A DNA stretch of 64,000 bases from positions 8,538,963-8,602,962 of the forward strand of contig JAQFVV010006208.1 of the NCBI GenBank assembly GCA_028023455.1. Reading direction: 5' to 3'. The position numbers were made by a program, and so were the translations under genes. This DNA comes from Epiperipatus broadwayi. Taxonomy: Eukaryota > Onychophora > Udeonychophora > Euonychophora > Peripatidae. Each line of letters opens with the position of its first letter. Positions within the stretch are counted from its first letter, which is position 1. The notes beneath the pieces are model-generated. The model worked only from the letters and a program-made list of their open reading frames with translations, searched no databases and was not told the DNA's origin. Below, one piece after another: positions 22,047 through 33,725 of this stretch.

Positions 22047-23756
22047 GTTGTGGTTTGCAGACTGTACTGCCGCCGCTAGAGGCGCTGTTTCTGTGTTTTC
22101 ACACAGAACATACAGGGTAGGGGCCTCAAAAGCAGACGATGCTTTTTCTGCCGATAGCTTGCGTCGTCTGCTACCAAGAACCTAGGTGGCGCTGATTGCC
22201 GTAAACACATCTAGCTTATGTGTCGTCTGCTATCAGAAACTACCAAGATTCTAGCCCACTACGCGGCGCTGTTTCTCCACGTTACACACGGTAAAAACAG
22301 CAACCTCTAAATGCCTCATTGCTAACATTTATGAACATAGTACTTAAAACATTCAGGGCCTATAATGTACAGGGGTGAATAATTTATAAAGTCATAACTA
22401 TTTAAATATACGGTCAAACGTAATAATTTTACATTCTATTTCACCATTTCATGAATCGATGTATTTTTAAAGTATGACTTTGTAAAAAGCGATCTGTTTT
22501 TTTAATTATTTACTCTAAAAGTGTTTTTTTTTTTTTTTTTAAATAAAACAAAACGTGATTTTCGGTCTGTTTTTTTTTTTTTTAAAAAAAAAAAAGCTAA
22601 TTTTTTTCCCTGCGGCAGTATATCGTTCAAAAATGTATTATTTTAAAAGATTATTGTTTGTAAAACTTTTTTTTTTACACTTTCAATTAATATTTTCAAT
22701 AAATTTTAAAGTAATATAAATTATATTTCGGTTTATAGATTACTATTTCGAAAAATAAAGTGTTATTTGCGTGCTGGGTATACCGTGTGCTTGTTACTCG
22801 CGAGCAATAATTCAAAGATATGTTTATCAAAACTTCCTCTCACAATAATATTAAAGGCATAAATATTTATTGAAATTGTATTTAAAATTTTAGAATCATT
22901 TTAATAACTAAAAATATCATATACTCATAAGAAAATTTCAAAATAATAGGTTTAATAAGTGCCGTATGAGAAAAGTAAGAGTCAGAAAAAAAAAAGATTT
23001 AGAGCAAAATATATATACATTTAATATCTTTATTGATGGTTGGAATTTAAAAAGTTTCTTTCAAAACTGATGCTCGTGTTAGGCTTGTATACTGTTAAAA
23101 TTAAAACTATTCATCCTCATAAATAATTTGGAAGACATTGCCTGTCAAAATTGGATAATCATTGAAAATTATATATGATCTTAATAGCCTAAAATTCAGA
23201 AGCCTGATAGTACTGTCTTTGCCAGTGCACTGTTTCTTTCTTTCATTATTGATACATAAGTAAGAACAGGTAAAACACATTTATTAAAAATCTTCATTTA
23301 CAGACACGTAGATATATTTCCTTTTAGTATCAAGTTATTTCTACCAAAAGCACTCCAACCAAGTTTAATCCTATGATTAATTTCATCCATTATGTTTCCA
23401 TATGTATTAATAATCTGACCAAGTTGTTTGTAACTGTTAACTTCTTCTAACTCATCATAATCAATCTTTATTTTCATATTTTGAGAAAATCCATTAAACT
23501 TTACTTTAGTCTTTTAACATTTATCTTTAGTCCTACTTTCATCTGATAACTCCTGCAACATTTCCTGCAGCTCTGAAGCATAAGTTGCAAAAACAACTAC
23601 ATCATCTGCAAAATCTAAATGACTTAAATAATCTCCATTTACTTTCACTCCTTTAGCTTCCCATTTTAATCCACAAAATATTTCTTGCAGCACTGCTGTA
23701 AAAAGTTTTGGAGATATGGAGTTACCTTGTCTTACACCCTTCTCAATGTTGACTTT
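22047..23756 (-). mobile_element. 5'-truncated copy of the RTE-derived element
   Basis: Near-identical reverse complement of 30648-32358 (1710 against 1711 bp). The inner 500 bp (about 23245-23756) is antisense reverse transcriptase, reading on the minus strand VRQG-N-SISPKLFTAVLQE, FADDVVVFATYASELQEML and LGWSAFGRNNLILKGNIS. The outer 1.2 kb is the same non-RTE tail found at 31160-32358. The arm ends abruptly inside the palm, as with 5' truncation during retrotransposition. No clear target duplication found. Confidence 0.85.
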
Positions 23757-24098
23757 AATAATCTTTGTTAAAAAATAAATTTACTGATAAAGATTTCATA
23801 AGTTTTCCAATCAGCTTCTAAAAGCTTATAACTAAATCCTCTCATTCATTCCCAGACAGAATTATTTAGACTGCAAGTGAGACTTTGTTAAGAGAAAGCA
23901 AAATTACGCTGGAAAATGAGACACCAACAATACAAATCTAATATCACTTATGTTGAGAGAAAAATCTATTAAATCTTAAACTAGACAAACCTATAAGCAC
24001 TCTTCCTGCTAGCAAGAGCAATGTAACATTTGTAAATGGATAATAGTAATTATGATACAATAAGAGCTTCTCCAACAGACTAAAAGTCCATACTAGCT

Positions 24099-25330
24099 AT
24101 GAATCACAACTGTAAATATTATTCAGAAAGCATCCCTGATCACAACTATTTCAATGATTCAGAAAAAATTAGATTGACATATTTTGGCAAAAATTCCACA
24201 TCTTTGTGGTCATCTAAAATCAATAAAGGCCAGGTTCCATTAAGATCTATTGTTAATTCTGAAAACTCACTATATCAAAAATTCTAATGTTCTTAGTCCT
24301 TTGGCATAGAAGAGACAGTTCTATGTTAGAGATTCTAAGAAAATTGTAGAATTAATCAACATGAAAAGTGAAAGAACTAACATATTGGGAAATTTTGATG
24401 TGAAAAACTTAATCACAAAAGTACTCTGTGATAAAGCATTATCTAATGTAAAAAAAAGATTAAATACCAATAGTAGTGTACAAACCAGAATAATTCTTCC
24501 AATTGATAGTTTATTACACTTAACATTCTGCACAGCATACTATTATTATATACTATAGAATTCTTCCAACAAAATCAAAAGATGCTTTTTGATTCCTTAT
24601 TGCTATCTCTGATCAGCAATATTTACATGGAAGAACTTGAAACTACAACCATAAATAAAATTCTATCTACAATTAAAGTCTGGCTTTTCTATGGCCATAC
24701 GGTAAAGCATTTCTACAAACATTCTGGATACTATCAATAATTATGTTCTTTTAATTAAATTCACAATAGAATTAAAACAAGAACAGACATTACAGTTCTT
24801 AATTTTCTTTTGACAAGATTCCCTCATAGCAAAATCAAAATTACAATCAACAGAAAACTCACACACTCTAATCAGAATAAAAATTCTTATTCAGAAACCA
24901 ATAACTTGGAAAAAGAAAAATCATAAAGCATAAACTCTCATGAAAAATACTTATCCATCAGCTATCATTATGAAATAGCCAATTAAAAGAAACACCATAA
25001 AAACAATTATAGGTATTAAAGCGTATCCATAGATATTAGTAATTGCAGCTAAACTAAAGTAAATCTGTGATCAGTATATTAAGATTCCTTTCCAAAGTCA
25101 TAAGTGCCCTATGAAAAAGTCTAACTTCTATAAAACACAAACTGCAAATATTGAAAAACAAAAACTGCATCTATGAAATACCATGTGAATATGGAAAAAC
25201 ATATATGGCTGAAATCATCTGATTCATTTCAAAATACGTAATTAAAAGAACAAAAAGTAATGATTAAAAAGAAAAACCAAATGGACCTAAAATACATTGG
25301 ACAAGAAAAATAACAGGCAGAAAGTAAAAA
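24099..25330 (+). pseudogene. Penelope-like element, reverse transcriptase plus GIY-YIG endonuclease (decayed)
   Basis: Pieces in family order: NKGQVPLRSIVNSENSLYQK (about 24220-24285), LGNFDVKNLITKVLCDKALS, NVKKRLNTNSSVQTRIILP (24382-24510), LLHLTFCTAYYY, then SLISNIYMEELE (about 24605-24645), matching the FDV-LFTNVP, LL-L-ty-F and SP-IAN-YMEe-E blocks of Penelope-like reverse transcriptases. The catalytic YVDD block is replaced by FYGHTV. Downstream, CIYEIPCEYGKTYMAEI (25165-25217) is the start of a GIY-YIG endonuclease with the second motif decayed (YMAE for YIGE). Many stops; dead. Region 23757-24098 shows nothing certain. Confidence 0.75.
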
Positions 25331-25489
25331 GTAAAATTTGTATAAACCATTCACATTTATAGTAGATAACTTTATAAATCAGTCTAATGTAAATAATTCA
25401 TAATATTTCAAAACTACTCATTAACCTTGCCCTTAAAAAAACTGGAGAAACCAAGAGAATCTTCATAGATAAATATATAAAATTTCTAG

Positions 25490-25830
25490 TGACTTGGTTT
25501 TTCAGAATAGCCTAATTAGTAAGAGCAAGCATTATCTTAAATTCACAAAACTAAAATCGAAGGTTCAATTTCCATGCTAGTACTTTCACTGGTAAGGCCA
25601 GCAACATTTGAAGAAGAGATGAGTAAAAAAGAGCACTCAAAATGTTGTAATAAATTAATCTGTATGCTTTGCTAACAGTTGAATGTATTTAAAAGTTTAA
25701 ATAAAGTTAGATATCTTTTAAAAATATTTCATAATTATTAACAGATGATGGAAATAGTTCAATATATAATTACAGGTAAAATCCATATCATCACAAATTT
25801 TCAGATAAACATTTCCTGTTTTCAAGTCAA
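25490..25830 (+). mobile_element. tRNA-derived SINE, family C, single copy
   Basis: Decayed A box (AGCCTAATTAGTAAGAGC), CCTTAGAA-like middle altered to ATCTTAAATTCACAAAAC, weakened B box (GGTTCAATTTCC), then GAAGAAGAGATGAGTAAAA, TTAATCTGTATGCTTTGC and ATGATGGAAATAGTTCAATA. Same order as at 10110-10440. Confidence 0.75.
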
Positions 25831-27835
25831 TATGTATAATGCTTGGGACTGTTTTTGTTTCTCCAGAATAGTCTAAAGACTTATTTGAATTGAAACACCT
25901 AATGTAGTAAGGAATTTGACTGCAATGGTATGTTGACTAGATATTTTGAGGTTTTATTAATCAACTATCTGGCTGGGGGATTTAACTATTAATGGGATGT
26001 TGTTTATACATGTATATCATATTTTGAAATTCTGAAAAAGCTAAAATCGGTAACTTTTCCTAAATTCATTTATTTTTGTTTTTATAGAATATTTGCTTAT
26101 CAATAGTTGTTCTTTATTAAAATTAAAACTGCAAAATTTTTATATGTTCATTCATCACCTGTGTTATTCACCTCCAAATCATAAGTCTTTGACTTAGTAA
26201 ATGAGACTTATGCAAAGCATTACAATCAGAATGGCATTGCTTTGGGTGAGATGAAAATCTATCAGAAGATAAGTCTGTTTTATAGCAGTCAAGATAATTT
26301 CAGGTCTAATGATGTATATTAAAATCACTGTTATTAAAAAGCTAGTAATTGTATTTGAGTTGACCGAATGCCAGACCATTGATTCTCCCTCCCCAACACA
26401 AATATTAATTTCTTGAATATTTAGCACTGCACATCGTGCTCTTGATTGAATGCCTCCAGTAGTTAAGTGACCAAATTTATACTTAAATAAAATTGGAGTG
26501 AATAAGGCATGGGCATTCACTATTTCATCCTAGCTCAGATTAATAAAAAATGATCAATGGTCAAAGATTTTCTTTGTCTGTTTTCTTTTTTTCTCCTGAA
26601 AATTTTTTAAAATTATTTGTTCCCTGATTGTTTTTAATTAAGATATGAGCATTGAAAGTCAGAAATCCAATGCACACAGTAATTGTTTTTACTATAAAGT
26701 GCTATTAAAATGGTTTAGTATCTTTGGACTTCTCCATAGAATTTCATTTATAACTTGTACTGCAGCTACACCTGAATTTTGTGACTGGGCAATTATGTAG
26801 CCTACAACTATTGTAACTGTCCAATTTTTGTATTCTTGAACCTAAATATTTAAATTATTTGACTAATCTCATAAAAATAAAAATTACAAACATTCTCAAA
26901 TTGCATTAGGGAAGGGGGAAGCATAATTTGTGATTCATTTTAAAGATAATAATATACAAAATAAAACTCTAATTTCATTCATATCTAATTATGTACCAAT
27001 AAAGGCTAAATACCTAAACATTTAATAACCGCTTAATTCTTATGATATTTAAGATAATTTAGAGTTGAACCTAACAATATGAAAAATTAGGTAAAAATAT
27101 TATTCATTAGTAACTCTTTTGTCTTACTTTCAAATAATTCAAATTAATGATACGAAAACAGATATAGAAAGTATCTTTCATATTAGGAACAAAGAAATTA
27201 TAATTCTTTAACATACCACTCAAAAGAAAATTACTTCTTATATTTATTTATATTCATTAATTATAAAATTGTTAATTATAAAGCACCCATTACATTAAAT
27301 ATTAGAAATATACTTCAAATAATATATATAAACATGCTTTATAAAAATGTTTTCAATTTAATAATTCAAGGAAATTACTTTAATATGTTGACTTTCCCAG
27401 TATAATTATCTAATCTAATTGTTGCTGTTGCATTTTTATAAATATTCTTTAAAATATGACAATATCTTGGATCTATACCTCAACGATATCTCTAGAATTG
27501 TCATTATGATGTATTATAGCATTTGTGATCAAACAGAAAACAGTGGCAAACTTAAAGGAGATAATAAATATACTTGAATTTATTTACTGGTTAGAATCTC
27601 TACAAATTTTCTAATATAATGTTTGTGAGTAGTTAGGTGGTTTAATGAATCTATAAATGAATTTCTAAATAGACAAATTTTAATATATATCACCCAACAG
27701 AGACACTTAAATATTTACCAATTTCACAATATCAACTAATAAACTATAATTTACTTTGATTAATCGTTAAGATTTGATTTAATGCAAGAAATTGTCTACA
27801 CTCAGAAGATTACAAATTTCTTGTCATCCTATTAA
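25831..27835. other. No identified gene; one long minus-strand frame
   Basis: A 108-codon minus-strand frame (26194-26520) begins with a hydrophilic half (HALFTPILFKYKFGHLTTGG) and ends with a hydrophobic one. An adjacent minus-strand frame near 26750-26830 reads TIVVGYIIAQSQNSGVAAVQ. I recognise neither. The rest is AT-rich, with no repeat family identified. Confidence 0.35.
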
Positions 27836-28285
27836 TTGAAAGGAAACCCTTTGATTCCTCTTGGAGGCCTTAAAGAAACTGAGCAAGGCAAATTCTTAAT
27901 GTCCACTCCATATGTTCTTGTCATTTGCAGCTGTTATTACTATGTGATTATTCATACAGTATATAAACATGGATGGGCTGCTCACCAACACGCATTAGCC
28001 AGCGCGACGAAGTTATTGGATTTTTACCTCTGAGTTTAAGATCAAAAAACACCATGGACTTTCTTCTCAGTTGCCTGATAAGGCAGAATGAATGCTTGTG
28101 TAAATGATAATGGAAAAATGCCAATATATATATACAGTTATGACAGACAAAAATAAATCATGGCCCTTATTCCCAGGAGACTAAAGTCACCAACCAAGGC
28201 AGCAGTTGGTGGCCGAAGGCAGAGGCTGCACAGAATCCCCTGATTGTGGACACAGGCTGCCATTTGATGATGCCTTTTTTATTTA

Positions 28286-29212
28286 GGCACTTACAACAGC
28301 AGATCACTTTCAAGTGAAGAAAGATTGCAAGAGTTAGAAGAAAAACTGTCTTATATTAAATGGGATATTATTGGACTTTGTGAAGTTAGAAGAAAAGGCG
28401 AAGAGACAATTGTTTTAAAAAGTGAACATGTACTCTATTATAAAGGCACAAATATTGGAAATACAAGTGGAGTAGTATTCATTATAAATAAAAAGTGGAA
28501 GAACAACATTGTGGAGATTGATGGTGTATCGGACAGAGTGGCAAGATTAGTTATACAACTTAATAGCAGATACCAAATGCAGATAATTCAGGTTTATGCC
28601 CCAACAAGTTCTCAAAGTGATGAAGTAGTAGAAGATTTTTATATGGATGCACAAAAGGCTTTTGGTCAGAGTTAACAACATTTTAAAATTGTTATGGGAG
28701 ACTTTAATGCTAGAATTGGTAAACAAATGAAAGATGAAAGTGTAGATCGGAAGAGCGGTTATGTTAATAGAAATGAGAGAGGACAGAGACTTGTGGAGTT
28801 TGCAGGAAAAGGAAAACTTTATATTATGAATTATTTTGAGAAAAATTTTAAAAGGAAATGGACATGGAAGCATCCAAATGAAAATACAGCAGAATTGGAT
28901 TATATTTTGACTAACAGAAAATACATATTTCAAGATTGTAATGTTCTTAATAAATTTAACAGAGGAAGTGATCATCGATTAGTAAGATGTGAAATACATG
29001 TTAATGCAAAACTAGAGAGACAAAAATTATTAAGAAAAACAATATTTACAGTTGATAATCCTAATTTTCAGAAACATTCTAATGAATTTAAATTAGAACT
29101 TACAAATAATTTTCAAGTATTAGTAGATTTTGAACATGATTCAGATTTGAATGAAATTAATATGAAAACAACTGATACACTTTTAAAAACTGCAACAAAA
29201 ATAGCTGGTTGA
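28286..29212 (+). pseudogene. RTE AP endonuclease domain, one stop codon
   Basis: One continuous frame of about 309 codons with a single TAA (28673-28675). Motifs: TYNSRSLSSEERLQELEEKL, WDIIGLCEVRRKGEE (catalytic Glu), VYAPTSSQSDE, MGDFNARIGKQ (Asp/Asn pair), RNERGQRLVEFAGKG, LDYILTNRKY and RGSDHRLVRCEI (the SDH end motif). In RTE proteins this domain nicks the target DNA. Just after GKQMKDESVD lies a 17-bp match to the Illumina adapter, where the protein (RKSGYVN) departs from the usual pattern. With the stop repaired or read through it would be complete; as it stands, inactive. Confidence 0.9.
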
Positions 29213-29545
29213 AAAAAGCAGCACTTGACCAATAACATTTCTACTGAGACTAAAGAATTTATGAAAAAAGAAGGAATATGAATATATACAAAAATGATGC
29301 ATTAAAAAGGATTGAATATCTCAAATTTTGTAAAATGATGCAGAAAAGATTTGAAAATGATATAAGAAAGTATAACTGAACTAGCAAGGAAAGCAGCAGA
29401 AGGGAATGAAAGTCTCAAAAGTGTAAAACAACATTTTGGTATTGGTAGGAAATTCATATCTGCAATAAAAAAAAGCTGGAATTATTACTAAAAAGAGAGA
29501 TGACATCATGAAATGGATAGAAGACTTTTATAGATCGGAAGAGTA

Positions 29546-29995
29546 GTAAACAGAGCAAAACTCTCCATACAGTGTTGCCACCTGTGCTAAACAGAGTAAT
29601 CAATGGATGCCAGAAGGCTTGTGCATAAAATCCCTATCTAATGCCTACTCATCCAATATCCCCAGACTAGTTTCTGGCTTGTGGCCTTCGTCAGTGAGGA
29701 GCTTTGGATCTGAGAGCACTGCATCTAGATCTTAGGATCTAATGCAACCCTCTAGCAACCACCTTTTATCTCTACTTAACTACAAAACTATGAGATTGAA
29801 ATTGAAAACACAAAAAATATTTTCAATCTAAGCTCAATAGCTTATATAGTCATATGGGTCTGAACTCAGTTCAGCACCCATACATTTTGGTGTCTTTGGC
29901 TCTTTTACAACCATAGCCACCACTATCCTATTAGGCAGGATTGGTGTTAAACCATTAAGCATCACATGATCATATATAGGAAATGTGATCATGTG
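29546..29995. mobile_element. Family A element inserted in the RTE reverse transcriptase
   Basis: GCAAAACTCTCCATACAGTG to GATCATGTGATG. The left arm with hammerhead is well kept; the right arm is largely missing, ending in AACTCAGTTCAGCACCC and a CATCACATGATCA/TGATCATGTGATG hairpin. The RTE frame WIEDFYRSE resumes as ELYSNKEEIPPI at 29996, so the insertion is younger than the RTE. Confidence 0.8.
29659..29700 (-). ncRNA. Hammerhead ribozyme motif, best family A copy
   Basis: Minus strand: TCCTCA, CTGACGA, A-GGC-CACAA-GCC-A, GAAAC, TA, GTC, TGGGGA. Six stem I pairs (one G-U), 3-bp stem II bounded by an A-A mismatch, complete CUGANGA/GAAA/GUC core, self-complementary ACUAGU as stem III. The A-A in place of the usual G-C at the base of stem II may lower activity. 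Confidence 0.75.
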
Positions 29996-30019
29996 ATGAA
30001 TTATATAGTAATAAAGAAG

Positions 30020-31155
30020 AAATACCTCCTATATCTATGACATCTTCTGAATTACCCAGAATTTTAAATGAAGAAGTGAGACATGCAATTAAATATATGA
30101 AGAACGAAAAGATTCCAGATTCCAGGTAATAGTAGAATTATAATTGATATATTAAAAGAAGCAGGGGAAAAATAGAATTTTTTTTTTTGCAATGTTATAT
30201 ACCAAATGTCTAAATGATAAAGATGTACTAGATGATTGGAAGAATGCAGTATTAATATTAATATTTAAAAAAGGTGATAAAGAGGATATTAGAAATTACA
30301 GACCTATCAGCCTTTTATCAGTTACATACAGATTTTTTACCAAGATAGTTACAACTCGTCTACAGAGAACATTGGATTTCCCCCAACCAAGATAAGCTGG
30401 ATTTAAAAGTGGTTTTAGTACAGGAGATCATATCCAGGTATTGAGAGAAGTTATAGAAAGGACAAATGAATATGAGTTGCCATTATGTTTTGGATTTGTA
30501 GACTATGAAAAGGCATTTGAATCTAAAAACTTTTCTTCAGTGATTAAAGCATTGGATCATCAAGGTATAGACCCAAGATATTGTCAAATTTTAAAGAATA
30601 TTTATAAAAATGCAACCGCAACAATTAGATTAGATAATGATACTGGGAAAGTCAACATTGAGAAGAGTGTAAGACAGGGTGACTCCATATCTCCAAAACT
30701 TTTTACAGCAGTGCTGCAAGAAATATTTTGTGGATTAAAATGGGAAGCTATAGGAGTGAAAGTAAATGGAGATTATTTAAGTCATTTAGATTTTGCAGAT
30801 GATGTAGTTGTTTTTGCAACTTATGCTTCAGAGCTGCAGGAAATGTTGCAGGAGTTATCAGATGAAAGTAGGACTAAAGATAAATGTTAAAAGACTAAAG
30901 TAAAGTTTAATGGATTTTCTCAAAATATGAAAATAAAGATTGATTATGATGAGTTAGAAGAATTTAACAGTTACAAACAACTTGGTCAGATTATTAATAC
31001 ATATGGAAACATAATGGATGAAATTAATCATAGGATTAAACTTGGTTGGAGTGCTTTTGGTAGAAATAACTTGATACTAAAAGGAAATATATCTACGTGT
31101 CTGTAAAGGAAGATTTTTAATAAATGTGTTTTACCTGTTCTTACTTATGTATCAA
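30020..31155 (+). pseudogene. RTE reverse transcriptase domain, frameshifted
   Basis: Order: EVRHAIKYMKNEKIPDS, ILKEAGE, WKNAVLILIFKKGDKEDIRN, YRPISLLSVTYRFFTKIV, AGFKSGFSTGDHIQVL, PLCFGFVDYEKAFES (palm Asp), VRQGDSISPKLFTAVLQEIF, YLSHLDFADDVVVFATYA (catalytic FADD), LGQIINTYGNIMDEINHRI, KLGWSAFGRNNLILKGNIS and CVLPVLTYVS. Stops at 30393 and 30887-30889 and several shifts make it inactive. The 30648-31155 part is duplicated in inverted orientation at 23245-23756. Confidence 0.9.
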
Positions 31156-31159
31156 TAAT

Positions 31160-32358
31160 GAAAGAAAGAAACAGTGCACTGGCAAAGACAGTACTATCAG
31201 GCTTCTGAATTTTAGGCTATTAAGATCATATATAATTTTCAATGATTATCCAATTTTGACAGGCAATGTCTTCCAAATTATTTATGAGGACGAATAGTTT
31301 TAATTTTAACAGTATACAAGCCTAACACGAGCATCAGTTTTGAAAGAAACTTTTTAAATTCCAACCATCAATAAAGATATTAAATGTATATATATTTTGC
31401 TCTAAATCTTTTTTTTTCCTGACTCTTACTTTTGCTCTTCCGATCTTATTAAACCTATTATTTTGAAATTTCCTTGTGAGTATATGATATTTTTAGTTAT
31501 TAAAATGATTCTAAAATTTTAAATACAATTTCAATAAATATTTATGCCTTTAATATTATTGTGAGAGGAAGTTTTGATAAACATATCTTCGAATTATTGC
31601 TCGCGAGTAACAAGCACACGGTATACCCAGCACGCAAATAACACTTTATTTTTCGAAATAGTAATCTATAAACCGAAATATAATTTATATTACTTTAAAA
31701 TTTATTGAAAATATTAATTGAAAGTGTAAAAAAAAAAGTTTTACAAACAATAATCTTTTAAAATAATACATTTTTGAACGATATACTGCCGTAGGGAAAA
31801 AAATTAGCTTTTTTTTTTTTAAAAAAAAAAAACAGACCGAAAATCACGTTTTGTTTTATTTACAAAAAAAAAAAAAAAAAACACTTTTAGAGTAAATAAT
31901 TAAAAAAACAGATCGCTTTTTACAAAGTCATACTTTAAAAATACATCGATTCATGAAATGGTGAAATAGAATGTAAAATTATTACGTTTGACCGTATATT
32001 TAAATAGTTATGACTTTATAAATTATTCACCCCTGTACATTATAGGCCCTGAATGTTTTAAGTACTATGTTCATAAACGTTAGCAATGAGGCATTTAGAG
32101 GTTGCTGTTTTTACCGTGTGTAATGTGGAGAAACAGCGCCGCGTAGTGGGCTAGAATCTTGGTAGTTTCTGATAGCAGACGACACATAAGCTAGATGTGT
32201 TTACGGCAATCAGTGCCACCTAGGTTCTTGGTAGCAGACAACGCAAGCTATCGGCAGAAAAAGCGTCGTCTGCTTTTGAGGCCCCTACCCTGTATGTTCT
32301 GTGTGAAAACACAGAAACAGCGCCTCTAGCGGCGGCAGTACAGTCTGCAAACCACAAC
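31160..32358 (+). repeat. Non-RTE 3' tail shared by both RTE-derived copies
   Basis: Starts ATGAAAGAAAGAAACAGTGC right after the truncated RT frame. Has a T11/A11 inverted run, an A run, and a GC-richer end (32100-32358) with two AGAAACAGCGCC words, three AGCAGACnACnC words, CTGTGTGAAAACACAG (hairpin) and CTCTAGCGGCGGCAGTACAG. A fragment of this end recurs alone at 47935-48017. No coding. Function unknown. Confidence 0.7.
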
Positions 32359-33106
32359 CAAAGTTAGTAACGAAAGTTAAGTCAATTTATACTAGAAAGA
32401 AGTCAGTTGGGATAAATTTTCATTTCAAATATAAGTAATATCATAGATTGTAGAGAATGAGTATGTATAAAGAAATCGTGAAAGTATTATATAAAGTTAA
32501 GCATTTTGTCTAGAAAGCAAAAAAATCTACTAAAGTGAAAGCATATAAGAATAAATCTGTCTGATGTGATGCTATGCACTGGGACTTCTCCTTTATCGGA
32601 GTTACGAATCCTTCTGCTACTATGCCCAGGGAAACCTGTTAGCCATCTTACATTCCCTATCCATTCCCTACCCTATGTTTTTCACACATTTTTTTTTATC
32701 CTGCTCCATCCTATTTCTGCAACATAATCTTTGTCAACCCCATTGACCTTAGTCATTTTTAGTGACATCTATTTCTTTTATCATATGTTCAATATCAAAA
32801 AAAAATTCAAATAGATTAACCTCAAGATTTCTTAAATTTATGTAAAAGAGAAGATATAGCCAAAAAACATTGGCAATAGAAAATACAGGATTCCATATAA
32901 TTTGTCCAAATATGAATTAAAGTTCGAAACTCATCTATCACTTAAAGATATATAATTTTAAAGTGTATACTGTGAAACCACAACATCAGCTTATGATATC
33001 ATCAACTACTGTGCTTATAAAAAATGCTATTTAAAAAAATAGTATTAAACTATGAAACATCAAATATGATCACTATTTATTATGATTACATAAGCTGTTT
33101 TTCACA
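32359..33106. other. No gene recognised
   Basis: 32570-32690 is slightly GC-richer (GCACTGGGACTTCTCC, CTACTATGCCCAGGG, a short inverted pair GCACTGGG/CCCAGG). Otherwise AT-rich and unassigned. Confidence 0.4.
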
Positions 33107-33485
33107 AAAGCAAAACTCTCCATACAGTAATGCCACTCAGTGAAAGCCAGAGTAATCAATGGATGCAGGAAGGTTTGTATATAAAATCCCTGTCTAATGC
33201 CTACTCAGCCAATATCCCCAGGCTAGTTTTTAGCTTATGGCTTTCATCAGTGAAGAGCCTTGGATCTGAGAGCACTGCACCTAGATCTTAGGATCTAATG
33301 CAATCCTCCAGCAGCCACCTTTTACTTTTTTAACTAACTATAAAGCTTTGAGTCCAAAATGAAAACATAATAATGTTTTCAAGCTAAGCTCATTAGCTTG
33401 TATAGTTGTATAGATATGAACTCAATTCAGTATATATAATTTGGCTTGCACTGAGTGGTACTACTGTATGGAAAGTTTTGCCACT
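33107..33485. mobile_element. Family A element
   Basis: GCAAAACTCTCCATACAGTA to CTACTGTATGGAAAGTTTTG, with interior TAGATCTTAGGATCTAATGC and AAACATAATAATGTTTTC. The hammerhead on the left arm (minus, about 33218-33258) has lost GAAA (AAAA) and GTC (GCC). The right arm is short. Confidence 0.8.
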
Positions 33486-33725
33486 GTGAAAAAATGGTAA
33501 ACAAAAATAAAATTTGTAAACAAACCTAAATTTTAATTTTATAATTATCATTACAACTATTTAGTGCGTGATCCAACATAATATTACCTAAATATTGCAT
33601 TTTTTGCATTTTATTTATCACTTTTTTATCATCCTATTACTTGAAAAAAGTATGTGCATTTATAATTGCATTATTAAAATGCTTAAATGCAATTTTTTCC
33701 CTATAAAAATAGTGAAAAAGTTGGT

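Larger units (their letters stand above)
27836..32358 (+). mobile_element. RTE-derived non-LTR retrotransposon with an unusual 3' tail
   Basis: The most complete retroelement in the window: probable 5' leader (about 27960-28285, more GC-rich), AP endonuclease (28286-29212), reverse transcriptase (about 30020-31155), then 1.2 kb of non-RTE tail. It is interrupted by a family A foldback (about 29546-29995). The protein stops at CVLPVLTYVS; the C-terminal domain seen in the RTE copies at 1006 and 56729 is missing. The left boundary is not determined; no target duplication was found. Confidence 0.75.

Noticed and set aside
26194-26520. 108-codon minus-strand gene
   Set aside because: No recognisable domain, hydrophobic low-complexity end, no start context or exon signals. 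Left as unassigned.
28547-28975. 142-codon minus-strand gene
   Set aside because: Antisense shadow of the RTE endonuclease; lysine-rich coding on the plus strand leaves few stops on the minus strand.
22047-32358. A single 10-kb transposon with 1.7-kb terminal inverted repeats
   Set aside because: No target duplication at the outer edges, and the arms consist of RTE 3' sequence. The right arm continues inward as the same RTE gene, which fits one long and one 5'-truncated copy better.
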